This document shows positions 47,275 through 56,069 of a DNA stretch of 64,000 bases, piece after piece. Location: positions 124,001-188,000 of the forward strand of contig CAISPO010000038.1 in NCBI GenBank assembly GCA_903887415.1. The letters run 5' to 3'. A model generated the notes under the pieces. The model had not been told where the DNA came from. It searched no databases and saw only the letters and a program-made list of their open reading frames with translations. This DNA is from an uncultured Bacteroidota bacterium. GTDB taxonomy: Bacteria; Bacteroidota; Bacteroidia; Chitinophagales; Chitinophagaceae. The translations under genes were made by a program, and so were the position numbers. Position 1 is the first letter of the stretch. The number at the start of each line of letters is the position of its first letter.

Positions 47275-48297
47275 TTATATTGACCAGGAAACTAATCCTC
47301 TTTCTGTAAAATTATAAGGGCGCAACTCACCTCCAAACATACCCAGGGCATTCTTCACAGCGTACCTCGTATTCCCCGGACAGTAGAACATCATAAAGCC
47401 GCCACCACCCGCGCCGGATATCTTCCCACCTGTAGCGCCGGCTTTTAGGGCGGCTTCATATATCTCATCCATGCTGGTATTGGAGATGCCTTTCGCCATT
47501 TGTTTCTTATACCGGAAACCATAGTCCAGTATGCCACCTATTTCGTGTATGTTGCCCTTCAGCACCGCGTCCTTCATCATCTGCGCCTGCTCCTTCAGGT
47601 GGTGCATCGCATCTATAGATTCCTTGTTCTTGTCCTTCACATTCTGGCTCTGCGCTTCTATGATGGTTGATGACAGCCTGCTCGTGGCCGTAAAGTACAG
47701 CAGCAGGTTATTTTCCAATTCATACAGATATTCAGGCTTTATCCGCAGCGGATTTACAACCACCTTATTATTGTCATAAAACTCCATGAAGTTCACCCCG
47801 CCAAATGTTGCAGCATACTGGTCTTGCTTGCCGCCGGCCATAGCCAGCTCTACGCGCTCCACATCATAGGCCATCTGTGCTATATCATATTCCCCCAGCG
47901 GCAGGTTCAGCCACTCAGCAAATACCCCTATTATCGCCACCATCAGTGTGGAAGAGCTACCAAGGCCAGAACCGGCAGGGGCATCCACAACAGTAGTCAG
48001 TTTAAACCCAGTTGGCACCGGGCCATACTTAGCTACAATGTGGTTGTACGCGCCTGTTGCCAGGTCCAGCACACCATCTATGGGCAGTTTATCGCTCTTA
48101 TCATACGATACGCTTTCATTCCGGTCCAGTGCTTCGATGATAATTTCCGGCACATTCAGTGGTTCTATGGTAGCATAGGCATACAGCGAAATGGTAGCGT
48201 TCAGTATTGCACCGCCATACAGGTCACAATAAGGGCTTACATCCGTGCCGCCCCCGGCAAGGCCAATACGCAATGGCGCTTTACTTCTGTAGATCAT
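47275..48297 (-). CDS. hddA: GHMP kinase, likely D-glycero-alpha-D-manno-heptose 7-phosphate kinase
   Basis: RSKAPLRIGLAGGGTDVSPYCDLYGGAILNATISLYAYATIE; PAGSGLGSSSTLMVA; GGKISGAGGGGFMMF. Confidence 0.9.
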   Translation of the reverse strand: MIYRSKAPLRIGLAGGGTDVSPYCDLYGGAILNATISLYAYATIEPLNVPEIIIEALDRNESVSYDKSDKLPIDGVLDLATGAYNHIVAKYGPVPTGFKLTTVVDAPAGSGLGSSSTLMVAIIGVFAEWLNLPLGEYDIAQMAYDVERVELAMAGGKQDQYAATFGGVNFMEFYDNNKVVVNPLRIKPEYLYELENNLLLYFTATSRLSSTIIEAQSQNVKDKNKESIDAMHHLKEQAQMMKDAVLKGNIHEIGGILDYGFRYKKQMAKGISNTSMDEIYEAALKAGATGGKISGAGGGGFMMFYCPGNTRYAVKNALGMFGGELRPYNFTERGLVSWSI

Positions 48298-48471
48298 AAT
48301 ATGGTGGCTAAATTAACGAAATACCGAACAAATACGCTACCCGATTTCGGCAGGAATCGCTAACCTTCATATGGACTGCTTACTTTTAACTCAAAATTAG
48401 GCAGCCCCTTCAGGGGTTTGGGGGTTTTCACAATATTAATCAGTAAACTTGTATAAAGAAATAAGATAACT

Positions 48472-49464
48472 ATGATCGATCCCGTTACAGAGCCGGTGAG
48501 CATTGATTCCGTGCAGGCAATACAGCACCTGGTAGGGCAAATGGAAAAAGTGATCCGTGGCAAACGCAGGCAGATTGAGTTTGTGATCACATGCCTGCTT
48601 GCAGGCGGCCATATTCTCATGGAAGATAATCCCGGAACGGGCAAAACGGTGCTTGCCCGTACGCTGGCACAGTGCATCAGCGGTGAGCGCGAAGGAGAGC
48701 ATGTGGTGTTCAAGCGCATACAATTTACCCCCGACCTGCTGCCCATGGACCTTATTGGCACGCACATATTCGACGATATCCATAAAGAATTCATCTTTAA
48801 AAAAGGCCCCCTCTTTTGCAATGTACTATTGGCCGATGAAATAAACAGGGCTTCGCCAAAAGTGCAGAGCGCCCTGCTGGAAGCCATGGCAGAGCAGCAA
48901 ATAACTGTGGGCGATACAACCTTGAAACTGGAGCGCCTCTTCTTTTCTATAGCCACTCAAAACCCTATAGAAATGGAGGGTACCTATCCCCTGCCCGCCG
49001 CCCAGCTAGACCGCTTCTATATGAAGATACAGTTTGGCTATGTGGACGAGCAAACCGAACTGAATATCTACCGCGAATACCTCAACATTGCCCAAAACCT
49101 CATAGACCTGGAACAAGTACTGAGTATGAAGGACATACTGGAACTGCAGGCTATGGCGGGACAAGTACATGTACATGAAGAGATACTAAGATCGGTAAGC
49201 AACATAGTACGCCAAACCCGCGAGCACCAGGATATATCGCTTGGTGCATCTACCCGCAGCGGTATAGCATTCCTCAAGTGCCTGCGTGCGTACGCGCTCG
49301 TAGCCGGCCGCACTTATGTGATAGAAGACGATGTAAAAGACATAGCCCGCGCCGTACTGGAGCATCGCCTTGTTTATCGGAACAAAGAAGGCAAGCTCAA
49401 AGCCCTCGACAGTATAATCGCCCGTGAAACCGAACGCCTCGCCAAGCTGAAACTGCATGGGTAA
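48472..49464 (+). CDS. MoxR-family AAA+ ATPase
   Basis: AGGHILMEDNPGTGKTVLARTLA; LLADEINRASPKVQSALLEAMAEQQIT; ATQNPIEMEGTYPLPAAQLDRFYMK. Confidence 0.96.
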   Translation: MIDPVTEPVSIDSVQAIQHLVGQMEKVIRGKRRQIEFVITCLLAGGHILMEDNPGTGKTVLARTLAQCISGEREGEHVVFKRIQFTPDLLPMDLIGTHIFDDIHKEFIFKKGPLFCNVLLADEINRASPKVQSALLEAMAEQQITVGDTTLKLERLFFSIATQNPIEMEGTYPLPAAQLDRFYMKIQFGYVDEQTELNIYREYLNIAQNLIDLEQVLSMKDILELQAMAGQVHVHEEILRSVSNIVRQTREHQDISLGASTRSGIAFLKCLRAYALVAGRTYVIEDDVKDIARAVLEHRLVYRNKEGKLKALDSIIARETERLAKLKLHG

Positions 49465-51622
49465 CTACCAGGAGCGGGAAGATCAATCAAATAAAGTGGA
49501 TCTCAAAATCAAAAATAGAATAGGATACGCTTGCACACTGGCATTAACGCTGTGTGCTTTTATTTCCTTTGCCCAATCCTCCGCGCAAAAAAGCAAGCCG
49601 GCCGCACCGCGGGAAGTACCCAAAATGCCTACGCTGCCACCGCAGTTCATGCCGCCCCACCCACCGGATAAGATGGAGCAGCGATACTACAACATTGATG
49701 CCAAACGCATGATAGAAGACCCGGAAAGCGAAGACGCCCTGCCCCGTTCCCGCGAATTCATTCGTATCGACAGCACCTACTATGTGGGATGGATGTTTGA
49801 GGGCGTTTATAAAGCTACCCACGCTGCCGATTATATCGGTTATAAGAATGCGATCATACCGCTTGAACGTGCGCTTCACCTGATGGAACGCGATTATTCC
49901 AAAGCCCTCGCCACCCGAACATCGGATGCTAAAGTGTTTTACCCAATAAGGCGGCTCCCGGTTGACTATACTTTCATTGCCTACTTCCTGGAGCAATGCT
50001 ACAGCAATACTGATCAGCCGGACAAAGTCTTTGCGCTGCTGCGCCACTGCCTCAAGTGGAAGTTCCAGATGCAGTATTATATGGATGCATACAACTACAT
50101 GGCCTGGACCGTTCACCGCAACCGCTTCTATACCAGCGCCAAATATCCTTTCCTGCGCAACTCCATTGATGCCAATGAGCGCCTTGCCCAGCGCTACCTG
50201 GATACCAGCATGTCCCTCATCATCCAAAATGAGTCCATCAACACGGAGATAGGAAAATACTTCTTCCCCGGCTATGAGGAACGGGAGAAGATGAGTGTTT
50301 ATCATTACAAAAACATCCTTGCCAGCTACTCGTTCGCCATAGACTCTGCCAACTATTACTTCAACCTGATGCGCCAGGCGCGCAGGCTGCCGCACAACAA
50401 CTACGCCAACTTCCGCGTCATCTGCGGCGACTTCCGCACCGCGGAAAAGGAGTACAAACTGGCCGCTATGCAAGACAACGGCGACAAGCGCCTAATGGAA
50501 TGGGCCTACTATAGCTCAACGTTGGATATCTACAAATCGCTGCCGAAGCAAGGTGCAGCGCTCATGCGCGACATGATACGCGCCGCCGGCACCACGCCCG
50601 GCTATGGCTGGTACAACATAGCCCTCGCCCGATGCCTCCTCTATGATGGCCAGATTAGTGAGGCCCAGCGCTATGCCGACAAGGCTGCGGAATTCAAGGA
50701 GCTCCACATAGGCACCACGCTTGGCCAGAGCCAGTACGACTTCAGCATACAGCTCCTGAAACTCATCAGTAAGGAGCAATCCTGGGAGATGGACAAGTTT
50801 GAGCACCGCAACTGGTGGTACAACCCCAAAGTGTTGCTGGACATGAGCAGCAAGCTAAGCGAGAAGTACCTGCAGCAGTTCCTCATCATCAACCAGTTTG
50901 CCCAAAACCCGGAGCGCGACCGCGTGATCTACAAACTCTTCTCTACCGAGAGTACCGTATCATGGGATGAGATATGGTTCCTCATTCACGACTTCAGCAC
51001 CAAATACTTTATAGACCGGTTTCAAAAAGAAGCGGAGACCGACAACCGGCCATATATCCGCAAGTATTTCCAGCTATTCACTACCCGCCTGAAGATGCAG
51101 GATGGAAAGTACCAGGATGCCAAACCAATGCTGGACAAGTTGCTGCAGGACCCAAATACAGACGCAGAATATGAAAAGCTCTTCACCGCCCGCATATACG
51201 AAGCAGAGGCTACTTGTGCCAAAGAGCTGAAGAACGAAGCCGCGCAAAACGACTGGCTCTATCGCCTCTATGTGCTCTACCCGCAACTGGCGCCCTACTG
51301 CGGTATGCCCATCAACATGCACCTGCACCTGAGCGGAGAGATAGACAAGGACGTAGAAAGCCGCCTCCGCGCCTGCAACATCAACTGGGTAACTAACAGC
51401 AGCATACCCGGCCCGGATGTGTATGTGATCTTCACACATGCCGGCAAGAATAAAGACATTACTTATTATGTGCTCGATAAAGCCGGCAATTACATTGTCC
51501 CCAAGCAATCCTTCGCCTGGCAGAAGGCCGATGAGACCGGCACCGCAATCGCCTACCGCATCTTCAACATTGGTGGTAAAGATGCTGAGGAGATAGAAAA
51601 GGGAAAAGAAGCCGCTGAATAA
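49457..51622 (+). CDS. large TPR-like exported protein of unknown function
   Basis: 721 aa; N-terminal hydrophobic segment (YACTLALTLCAFISFAQ); helical repeat pattern; overlaps the MoxR gene by 8 bp. Confidence 0.75.
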   Translation: MGNYQEREDQSNKVDLKIKNRIGYACTLALTLCAFISFAQSSAQKSKPAAPREVPKMPTLPPQFMPPHPPDKMEQRYYNIDAKRMIEDPESEDALPRSREFIRIDSTYYVGWMFEGVYKATHAADYIGYKNAIIPLERALHLMERDYSKALATRTSDAKVFYPIRRLPVDYTFIAYFLEQCYSNTDQPDKVFALLRHCLKWKFQMQYYMDAYNYMAWTVHRNRFYTSAKYPFLRNSIDANERLAQRYLDTSMSLIIQNESINTEIGKYFFPGYEEREKMSVYHYKNILASYSFAIDSANYYFNLMRQARRLPHNNYANFRVICGDFRTAEKEYKLAAMQDNGDKRLMEWAYYSSTLDIYKSLPKQGAALMRDMIRAAGTTPGYGWYNIALARCLLYDGQISEAQRYADKAAEFKELHIGTTLGQSQYDFSIQLLKLISKEQSWEMDKFEHRNWWYNPKVLLDMSSKLSEKYLQQFLIINQFAQNPERDRVIYKLFSTESTVSWDEIWFLIHDFSTKYFIDRFQKEAETDNRPYIRKYFQLFTTRLKMQDGKYQDAKPMLDKLLQDPNTDAEYEKLFTARIYEAEATCAKELKNEAAQNDWLYRLYVLYPQLAPYCGMPINMHLHLSGEIDKDVESRLRACNINWVTNSSIPGPDVYVIFTHAGKNKDITYYVLDKAGNYIVPKQSFAWQKADETGTAIAYRIFNIGGKDAEEIEKGKEAAE

Positions 51623-51629
51623 ACAATGA

Positions 51630-51800
51630 TCATATTTTCCTCCACGCCTTTTCCCTTAAACTCTTAACAGTAATATGCTGTCCTTCAAAGAGGCCTGCGC
51701 TTTTCTCAAAGTCTTCGTTGCTTTTGAACCCCGACTCGCCTAGCTTTTTCCGCAACGTCTTGTGTAGCCTGGAAGTAGCCGTTTTGGTTCCTGTTTTCAC
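51630..51800 (-). pseudogene. small GTG-start ORF or gene remnant resembling an antitoxin C-terminus
   Basis: manual translation VKTGTKTATSRLHKTLRKKLGESGFKSNEDFEKSAGLFEGQHITVKSLREKAWRKI*; not in the supplied track; upstream in-frame stop two codons before GTG. Confidence 0.35.
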
Positions 51801-51871
51801 AACTCAAAGATACATAATTTTAAAAACTTGCCGTTTGGCGGTGAACAAATAAACCTGCTTTTTTCATTAGC

Positions 51872-52717
51872 TTGCACCCTTCTAATTCCGGTATCATGAG
51901 CAAGCTAAAACTACTGAGTACTTTCCTCGCTAATCCTAAACAGATCATCGCGCTGGGCATACAGGCGCTGAACAGGAAACAAAGCGAGATAGACTACGAA
52001 AAGAAGAACCTCGAAAAATACGGCCGCGCGCAACTGCCCACACTTGACATACTCGACCTTGTTCCCGGATTCAGCGGCACTATCCACTCCTTTGCCTACC
52101 TGAATGGCGCGTCCATGCCCACCATCATAATTATGCTGAAGTCGCTGGCAAAGCGTATCCCCGACTGCTCTTACCTGGAGTTCGGCAGCTTTCGCGGGGA
52201 GAACATTGTGAACGTGGCCGATGCCGCTAAAGACTGCACATCGATAACATTATCTCCCGAGGAAATGACCGCCCGTGGCTTTAAGCCGGGCTTTTTGAAG
52301 GTGGACCGTTTCTTCTCAAAAAACAAGCCCAACATTAACTACATCCTGCACGACTCCATGACTTTCGACTTCGCCTCGCTCAACAAGAAGTTCGACCTGA
52401 TATCTATAGATGCCGACAACCGCTACAGCTTTATACTCCAGGATACCAAAACAGCTTTCAGCCTGCTGAAGAACGAGAACTCCATAATAGTGTGGCACAA
52501 CTATTCCATTGAGCTGGAGAACGATGGCATCCGGCAGGATGTACTGGCTGGGATACTTGACGGCACTCCAGCAGAGTACCACAACAACCTGTACCATGTG
52601 TCCAACACCATCACCGCTATTTTCATCCGTGGCAACTTCCCTACCAGCATGATCAACTTTCCCTCTGTGCCTACGAAGTCTTTTAATCTGAGTATTGAGG
52701 CAAAGAAGATCGTCTGA
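51872..52717 (+). CDS. class I SAM-dependent methyltransferase-like protein
   Basis: CSYLEFGSFRGENIVNVADAAKDCTSITLSPEE; FDLISIDADNRYSFILQDTKTAFSLLKNENSIIVWHNY; likely start at 51896. Confidence 0.7.
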   Translation: MHPSNSGIMSKLKLLSTFLANPKQIIALGIQALNRKQSEIDYEKKNLEKYGRAQLPTLDILDLVPGFSGTIHSFAYLNGASMPTIIIMLKSLAKRIPDCSYLEFGSFRGENIVNVADAAKDCTSITLSPEEMTARGFKPGFLKVDRFFSKNKPNINYILHDSMTFDFASLNKKFDLISIDADNRYSFILQDTKTAFSLLKNENSIIVWHNYSIELENDGIRQDVLAGILDGTPAEYHNNLYHVSNTITAIFIRGNFPTSMINFPSVPTKSFNLSIEAKKIV

Positions 52718-52750
52718 ACCTTGATTCTCTTGATTAAATGATTAACTTGA
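52715..52750. repeat. GAACCTTGATT dispersed element overlapping a stop codon
   Basis: gtcTGAACCTTGATTctcttGATTAAatGATT. Confidence 0.65.
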
Positions 52751-52904
52751 TGCAGGGTCGCGGAAAGCTGATGAAGCTGTCATGGTGAGCCTCGCCGAGC
52801 CATGACATTGCCGAATTAAGCTCTTAGCTGAACAGCATTCTTAATAGCTCCATAATAACGTTTTATGTATATTGGGTTGTTTATTAACCACTAAAACGAT
52901 CCAC

Positions 52905-53318
52905 ATGCCACTTATCCGTTCCTCCCTTCAAAAGGTTTCCTGTGTTTTGCTGGCTGCATGCCTGCTGCTCAGTTGCCATATCAACAACTCTGTTACCGAA
53001 AGAATGGACGTTACCTTCTCTAAGGACCAGCCGGCTATGTCTGCCGAGCTGCGCGGCCTTGTAAACTGCGAACGCATAAACGTATCCGGGACAAAAACGA
53101 CCACCAACCAAACAAAGGTTACAAAAAGGCCCATAATAGAGTTTGTGAACTACACCAACCAGGACGACCTCAACGACCTCTCAAAAAAAGTAGCCGCACA
53201 ACTAAAGCAAGACCTGGTGAACCCCAATGATTTTGACGAATACAAAGTCGGTTTTGTCAAGAAGTCGGAGCATATGAGCACGAGTAAATATTTCGTGATC
53301 ACTAAGGATAAACTGTAG
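52905..53318 (+). CDS. small predicted lipoprotein
   Basis: MPLIRSSLQKVSCVLLAACLLLSCHINN lipobox; track ORF starts 52872. Confidence 0.6.
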   Translation: MPLIRSSLQKVSCVLLAACLLLSCHINNSVTERMDVTFSKDQPAMSAELRGLVNCERINVSGTKTTTNQTKVTKRPIIEFVNYTNQDDLNDLSKKVAAQLKQDLVNPNDFDEYKVGFVKKSEHMSTSKYFVITKDKL

Positions 53319-53660
53319 TGAGTTTCTTACCATGTTAGCAGGGCCGCCCTGTGTTGATTCCTTTGTTCTGGCGGAATATCACATTTTTCATAGAAAAAAA
53401 AGTTTTGTGGATAGCGGCGGTTAGTTGGCTGGTTTTCAAGGGTTTGGTTTTTGAAAAATGTCACAAACGTATCGCAAACGTATCACAGATCAGGATTTCA
53501 GGATTTTAGGATTTTCAGGATGCGCAAGTTTATGGGCCTGGTAAAAAACCTGAGATAGGCCGCTGAGATAAATCCCGATAGGGATGATATTATTATAGCT
53601 GTTTTAATAGTTATGGGGTGAACCCTGAAGGGGTGGTATAAAAATATGGAGTGTGGTTTT

Positions 53661-53723
53661 TACATCCCCCTAGCCCCCTTCGCTCATGCACATATCTACG
53701 CTAAAGGGGGAATGTTCCACTAC
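53661..53723. repeat. dispersed element (copy C2)
   Basis: reverse complement matches 43171-43236. Confidence 0.7.
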
Positions 53724-53769
53724 GAGTACAGATGCTTCCTGTCGTCAGCATGAGCAATATGAAGTCATA

Positions 53770-54471
53770 TTAGTTCAAATTGATGGGTGGGGTGTTTTGG
53801 TCGGGGGTGGGGATGATGGGGTGCGACATTGTGTTGCTGGTTGGAGTGCTGGCTGGTTCTTCGGGTTTGGGGTTTTGCCAGTTTTCGAGGGCTTCTTCTT
53901 CGGTGGCGGCTTTCTTGCGTTCTTCGTTCAAGGCCTGTTCGTCTTTCTCGTCCTGGTAGCCTTCTATTTTTTCCTGGTTAGAGAATGGGATGTGGCCATT
54001 CTCGTCAAATTCATCGAGGAGGAAATCGTTGGTGTCGATGCCTTTGCGGTACTGCATGTAGTACTCGATGTGGGGCAATAGTTTGTCGGCGAGGTCTGCG
54101 TCGCGTTTGCGAAGGCCGGTGAGGAAGAAGTTGAACAGTTCCATGCTCTCATTTACTGCCATGCGGTTCTTTAGTTTTTTTACGGCGCTGGCGAGCTTGT
54201 TGATAGCATCGGCCTGGCGGGGAGTGAACGAGGCAGCGCCGTTGTGCGGGCCCAGCATTTGTGTGGCGTACTGGTCTATGAGGTGGTAGCATTTTTCTGC
54301 AACGAGGGATGGCATGTGGCGGGCTGACTTGCGGAGTTGCTCCCAGTTGCCCTCCTGGCACCAGAGCATGATGCTGCGGCGGTTGACGCCGACCTGGTCT
54401 GCGATCTCTGATTTGGTCATATTGGTCTGGAAATAGAGGTGCTGTGCCTCTTCGCGCTGTTCGTGTTTCAT
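53770..54471 (-). CDS. HTH protein resembling phage terminase small subunits
   Basis: N-terminal HTH YFQTNMTKSEIADQVGVNRRSIMLWCQEGNWEQLRKS; charged/proline-rich tail; no other phage genes nearby. Confidence 0.6.
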   Translation of the reverse strand: MKHEQREEAQHLYFQTNMTKSEIADQVGVNRRSIMLWCQEGNWEQLRKSARHMPSLVAEKCYHLIDQYATQMLGPHNGAASFTPRQADAINKLASAVKKLKNRMAVNESMELFNFFLTGLRKRDADLADKLLPHIEYYMQYRKGIDTNDFLLDEFDENGHIPFSNQEKIEGYQDEKDEQALNEERKKAATEEEALENWQNPKPEEPASTPTSNTMSHPIIPTPDQNTPPINLN

Positions 54472-54832
54472 AGGGCTTTTTTGCTTTTTGGGGCATAAAG
54501 GTAAATTGGCCTTTGTTCACCGAACGAATTTTGGGGATATCTTGTTTGGGAATCTGGTGGGATGCAGGCGGGGTAAGGGAAGTGTTTTTCGGGGTTGCCC
54601 ACAAAGATCAGGATTTGTGGATAATGTCTGAACCTCCGATTAGCCAAGATTAACTGATTTACTGTTTAAAATTGTCTGAATCAGAATGGCCAGAACCTGC
54701 CTACCGGCAGGCAGGTTAGCGGATTTTCAGGATTGTGTTTTTGCAATAAATTTGTTGCTAAAATATTTTGGCAATGGTTTTGTTGCTAAGGTGACTGCGA
54801 TGCGGAGCCAGTTTGTCATCGACAGTGAATTC

Positions 54833-54879
54833 GCCAGTCGGGAGACTGGCATCCTCTCCGACGTAGTCAATAGACTACG
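54833..54879. repeat. pair of 7-bp-stem hairpins
   Basis: GCCAGTC-ggga-GACTGGC (54833-54850) and CGTAGTC-aata-GACTACG (54862-54879). Confidence 0.8.
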
Positions 54880-54999
54880 CCGAACTATTTCCGAACTATT
54901 ACTTTTTTATATCGTGAACACTACTGGCAACGGGGGCAATAGCCTACGCCGAACTGTTGCTTTTTTATTTCGTGAACACTACGAGCAACGGGGGGGGGG
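54868..54999. repeat. imperfect tandem duplication (about 65 bp x2) ending in a G10 tract
   Basis: caatagactacgccgaact...cgtgaacactactggcaacggggg / caatagcctacgccgaact...cgtgaacactacgagcaacgggggggggg. Confidence 0.8.
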
Positions 55000-55017
55000 T
55001 TCTTTTCTTGCCAGAAA

Positions 55018-55356
55018 TTAATAAAATAGTACCGGCACGTCTTGGAATTGATAGAATCTGTAGTCGATCATTACAACGGTAATGCTATAATTTTTTAAGC
55101 CATTTATTTGTATAGAATAGGGCCCGGGAGGTATGCCGTAGAAAAAATAAAATCCAAACTCATTTGTTATAGCTTGACTTACTAATACCCAATTATTATA
55201 TGCATTAAGCGCATACAAACCAATGCTTGCATTCGGGTATGGAACGTATGTATTATTATATGCAACTTGCACCTGTCCTCTTAAATTGGTACCAGGATAT
55301 TGAGCCTTTGCCGATAAGACGATGAGTGAGAAAATAATAAACAGTATTTTTTTCAT
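55018..55356 (-). CDS. secreted carboxypeptidase-regulatory-like small protein
   Basis: signal peptide; LRGQVQVAYNNTYVPYPNASIGLYAL...TNEFGFYFFYGIPPGPYSIQINGLKNYS. Confidence 0.6.
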   Translation of the reverse strand: MKKILFIIFSLIVLSAKAQYPGTNLRGQVQVAYNNTYVPYPNASIGLYALNAYNNWVLVSQAITNEFGFYFFYGIPPGPYSIQINGLKNYSITVVMIDYRFYQFQDVPVLFY

Positions 55357-55368
55357 AAAATATATATA

Positions 55369-56001
55369 TTATTCTACAGTAGTAGGTGGTCCAAAATTTT
55401 TAGTTTCTTTAATTCCTCCTTCTTGAGACTTTAAAGAATTTCCTTCTTCCAGTATTATCTTCCCCAATTTAATTATCCTTTTTTCGTTATCTACTTGTAT
55501 TTTCATGTTGTCATTATCTTCCGTCGAGGACAAACAAATTTGTCGTGATAAATATGCTGTAGAATCCTCACACTTAAATTGGAGGTAGTTTAAATTCTTG
55601 TGTATGCTAAAAATAATATGGTTTGGGTCGCCCGTTATTTTAGAATCTATTGTTTCCGGCGTTAAAATAAATTGAATTTTTTTAATTTTGTCTTTGTCTT
55701 GCCATATATTCCCGTTTCTATCTTTTAAAAAAATTGAAGATTGAACAACCCATTCTTTATTCTTTTCGTCGTTTATATTTTCAACAATATACGGAATAGT
55801 ATATTTGTAGTCTGCAATAAGGATGGCAATATAGAACCCAACCGCTCCCACTGCGTTTATTTTAAATAATCCAATAGTCCCAGTAATATTGAACTTTTGA
55901 TCTGGAAAAATCTTATATAATATTATCGCTGGAACTAATGGCAATAATATTGAAATAAAAAAAAGTAAAAAAGAATAAAAAACACCTGAAGCCATTGTCA
56001 A
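55369..56001 (-). CDS. hypothetical membrane-anchored protein
   Basis: two N-terminal TM segments, soluble C-terminal domain; 12 bp upstream of 55356. Confidence 0.6.
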   Translation of the reverse strand: MTMASGVFYSFLLFFISILLPLVPAIILYKIFPDQKFNITGTIGLFKINAVGAVGFYIAILIADYKYTIPYIVENINDEKNKEWVVQSSIFLKDRNGNIWQDKDKIKKIQFILTPETIDSKITGDPNHIIFSIHKNLNYLQFKCEDSTAYLSRQICLSSTEDNDNMKIQVDNEKRIIKLGKIILEEGNSLKSQEGGIKETKNFGPPTTVE

Positions 56002-56069
56002 AGATATTTTATCTGCATTATTATACTAACTTAAGCTATAAAGCATTATTTTATTTGTATGTGTTTACA

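Noticed and set aside
48360-48956. 198-aa minus-strand ORF
   Set aside because: Overlaps the start of the MoxR gene on the opposite strand; MoxR motifs show the plus strand is coding.
49544-50473. 309-aa minus-strand ORF
   Set aside because: Antisense to the 721-aa TPR-like gene; no recognisable motif or independent signal.
54695-54716. Palindrome ACCTGCCT-accggc-AGGCAGGT (shorter relative at 28981-28998) considered as a terminator or site-specific recombination site
   Set aside because: No U tract and no adjacent recombinase; better seen as another short dispersed repeat, too little to build a claim on.
54686-55021. 111-aa plus-strand ORF (MARTCLPAGRLADFQD...)
   Set aside because: Runs through dispersed palindromes, the tandem duplication and the G10 tract; product is repeat-derived, not a convincing gene.
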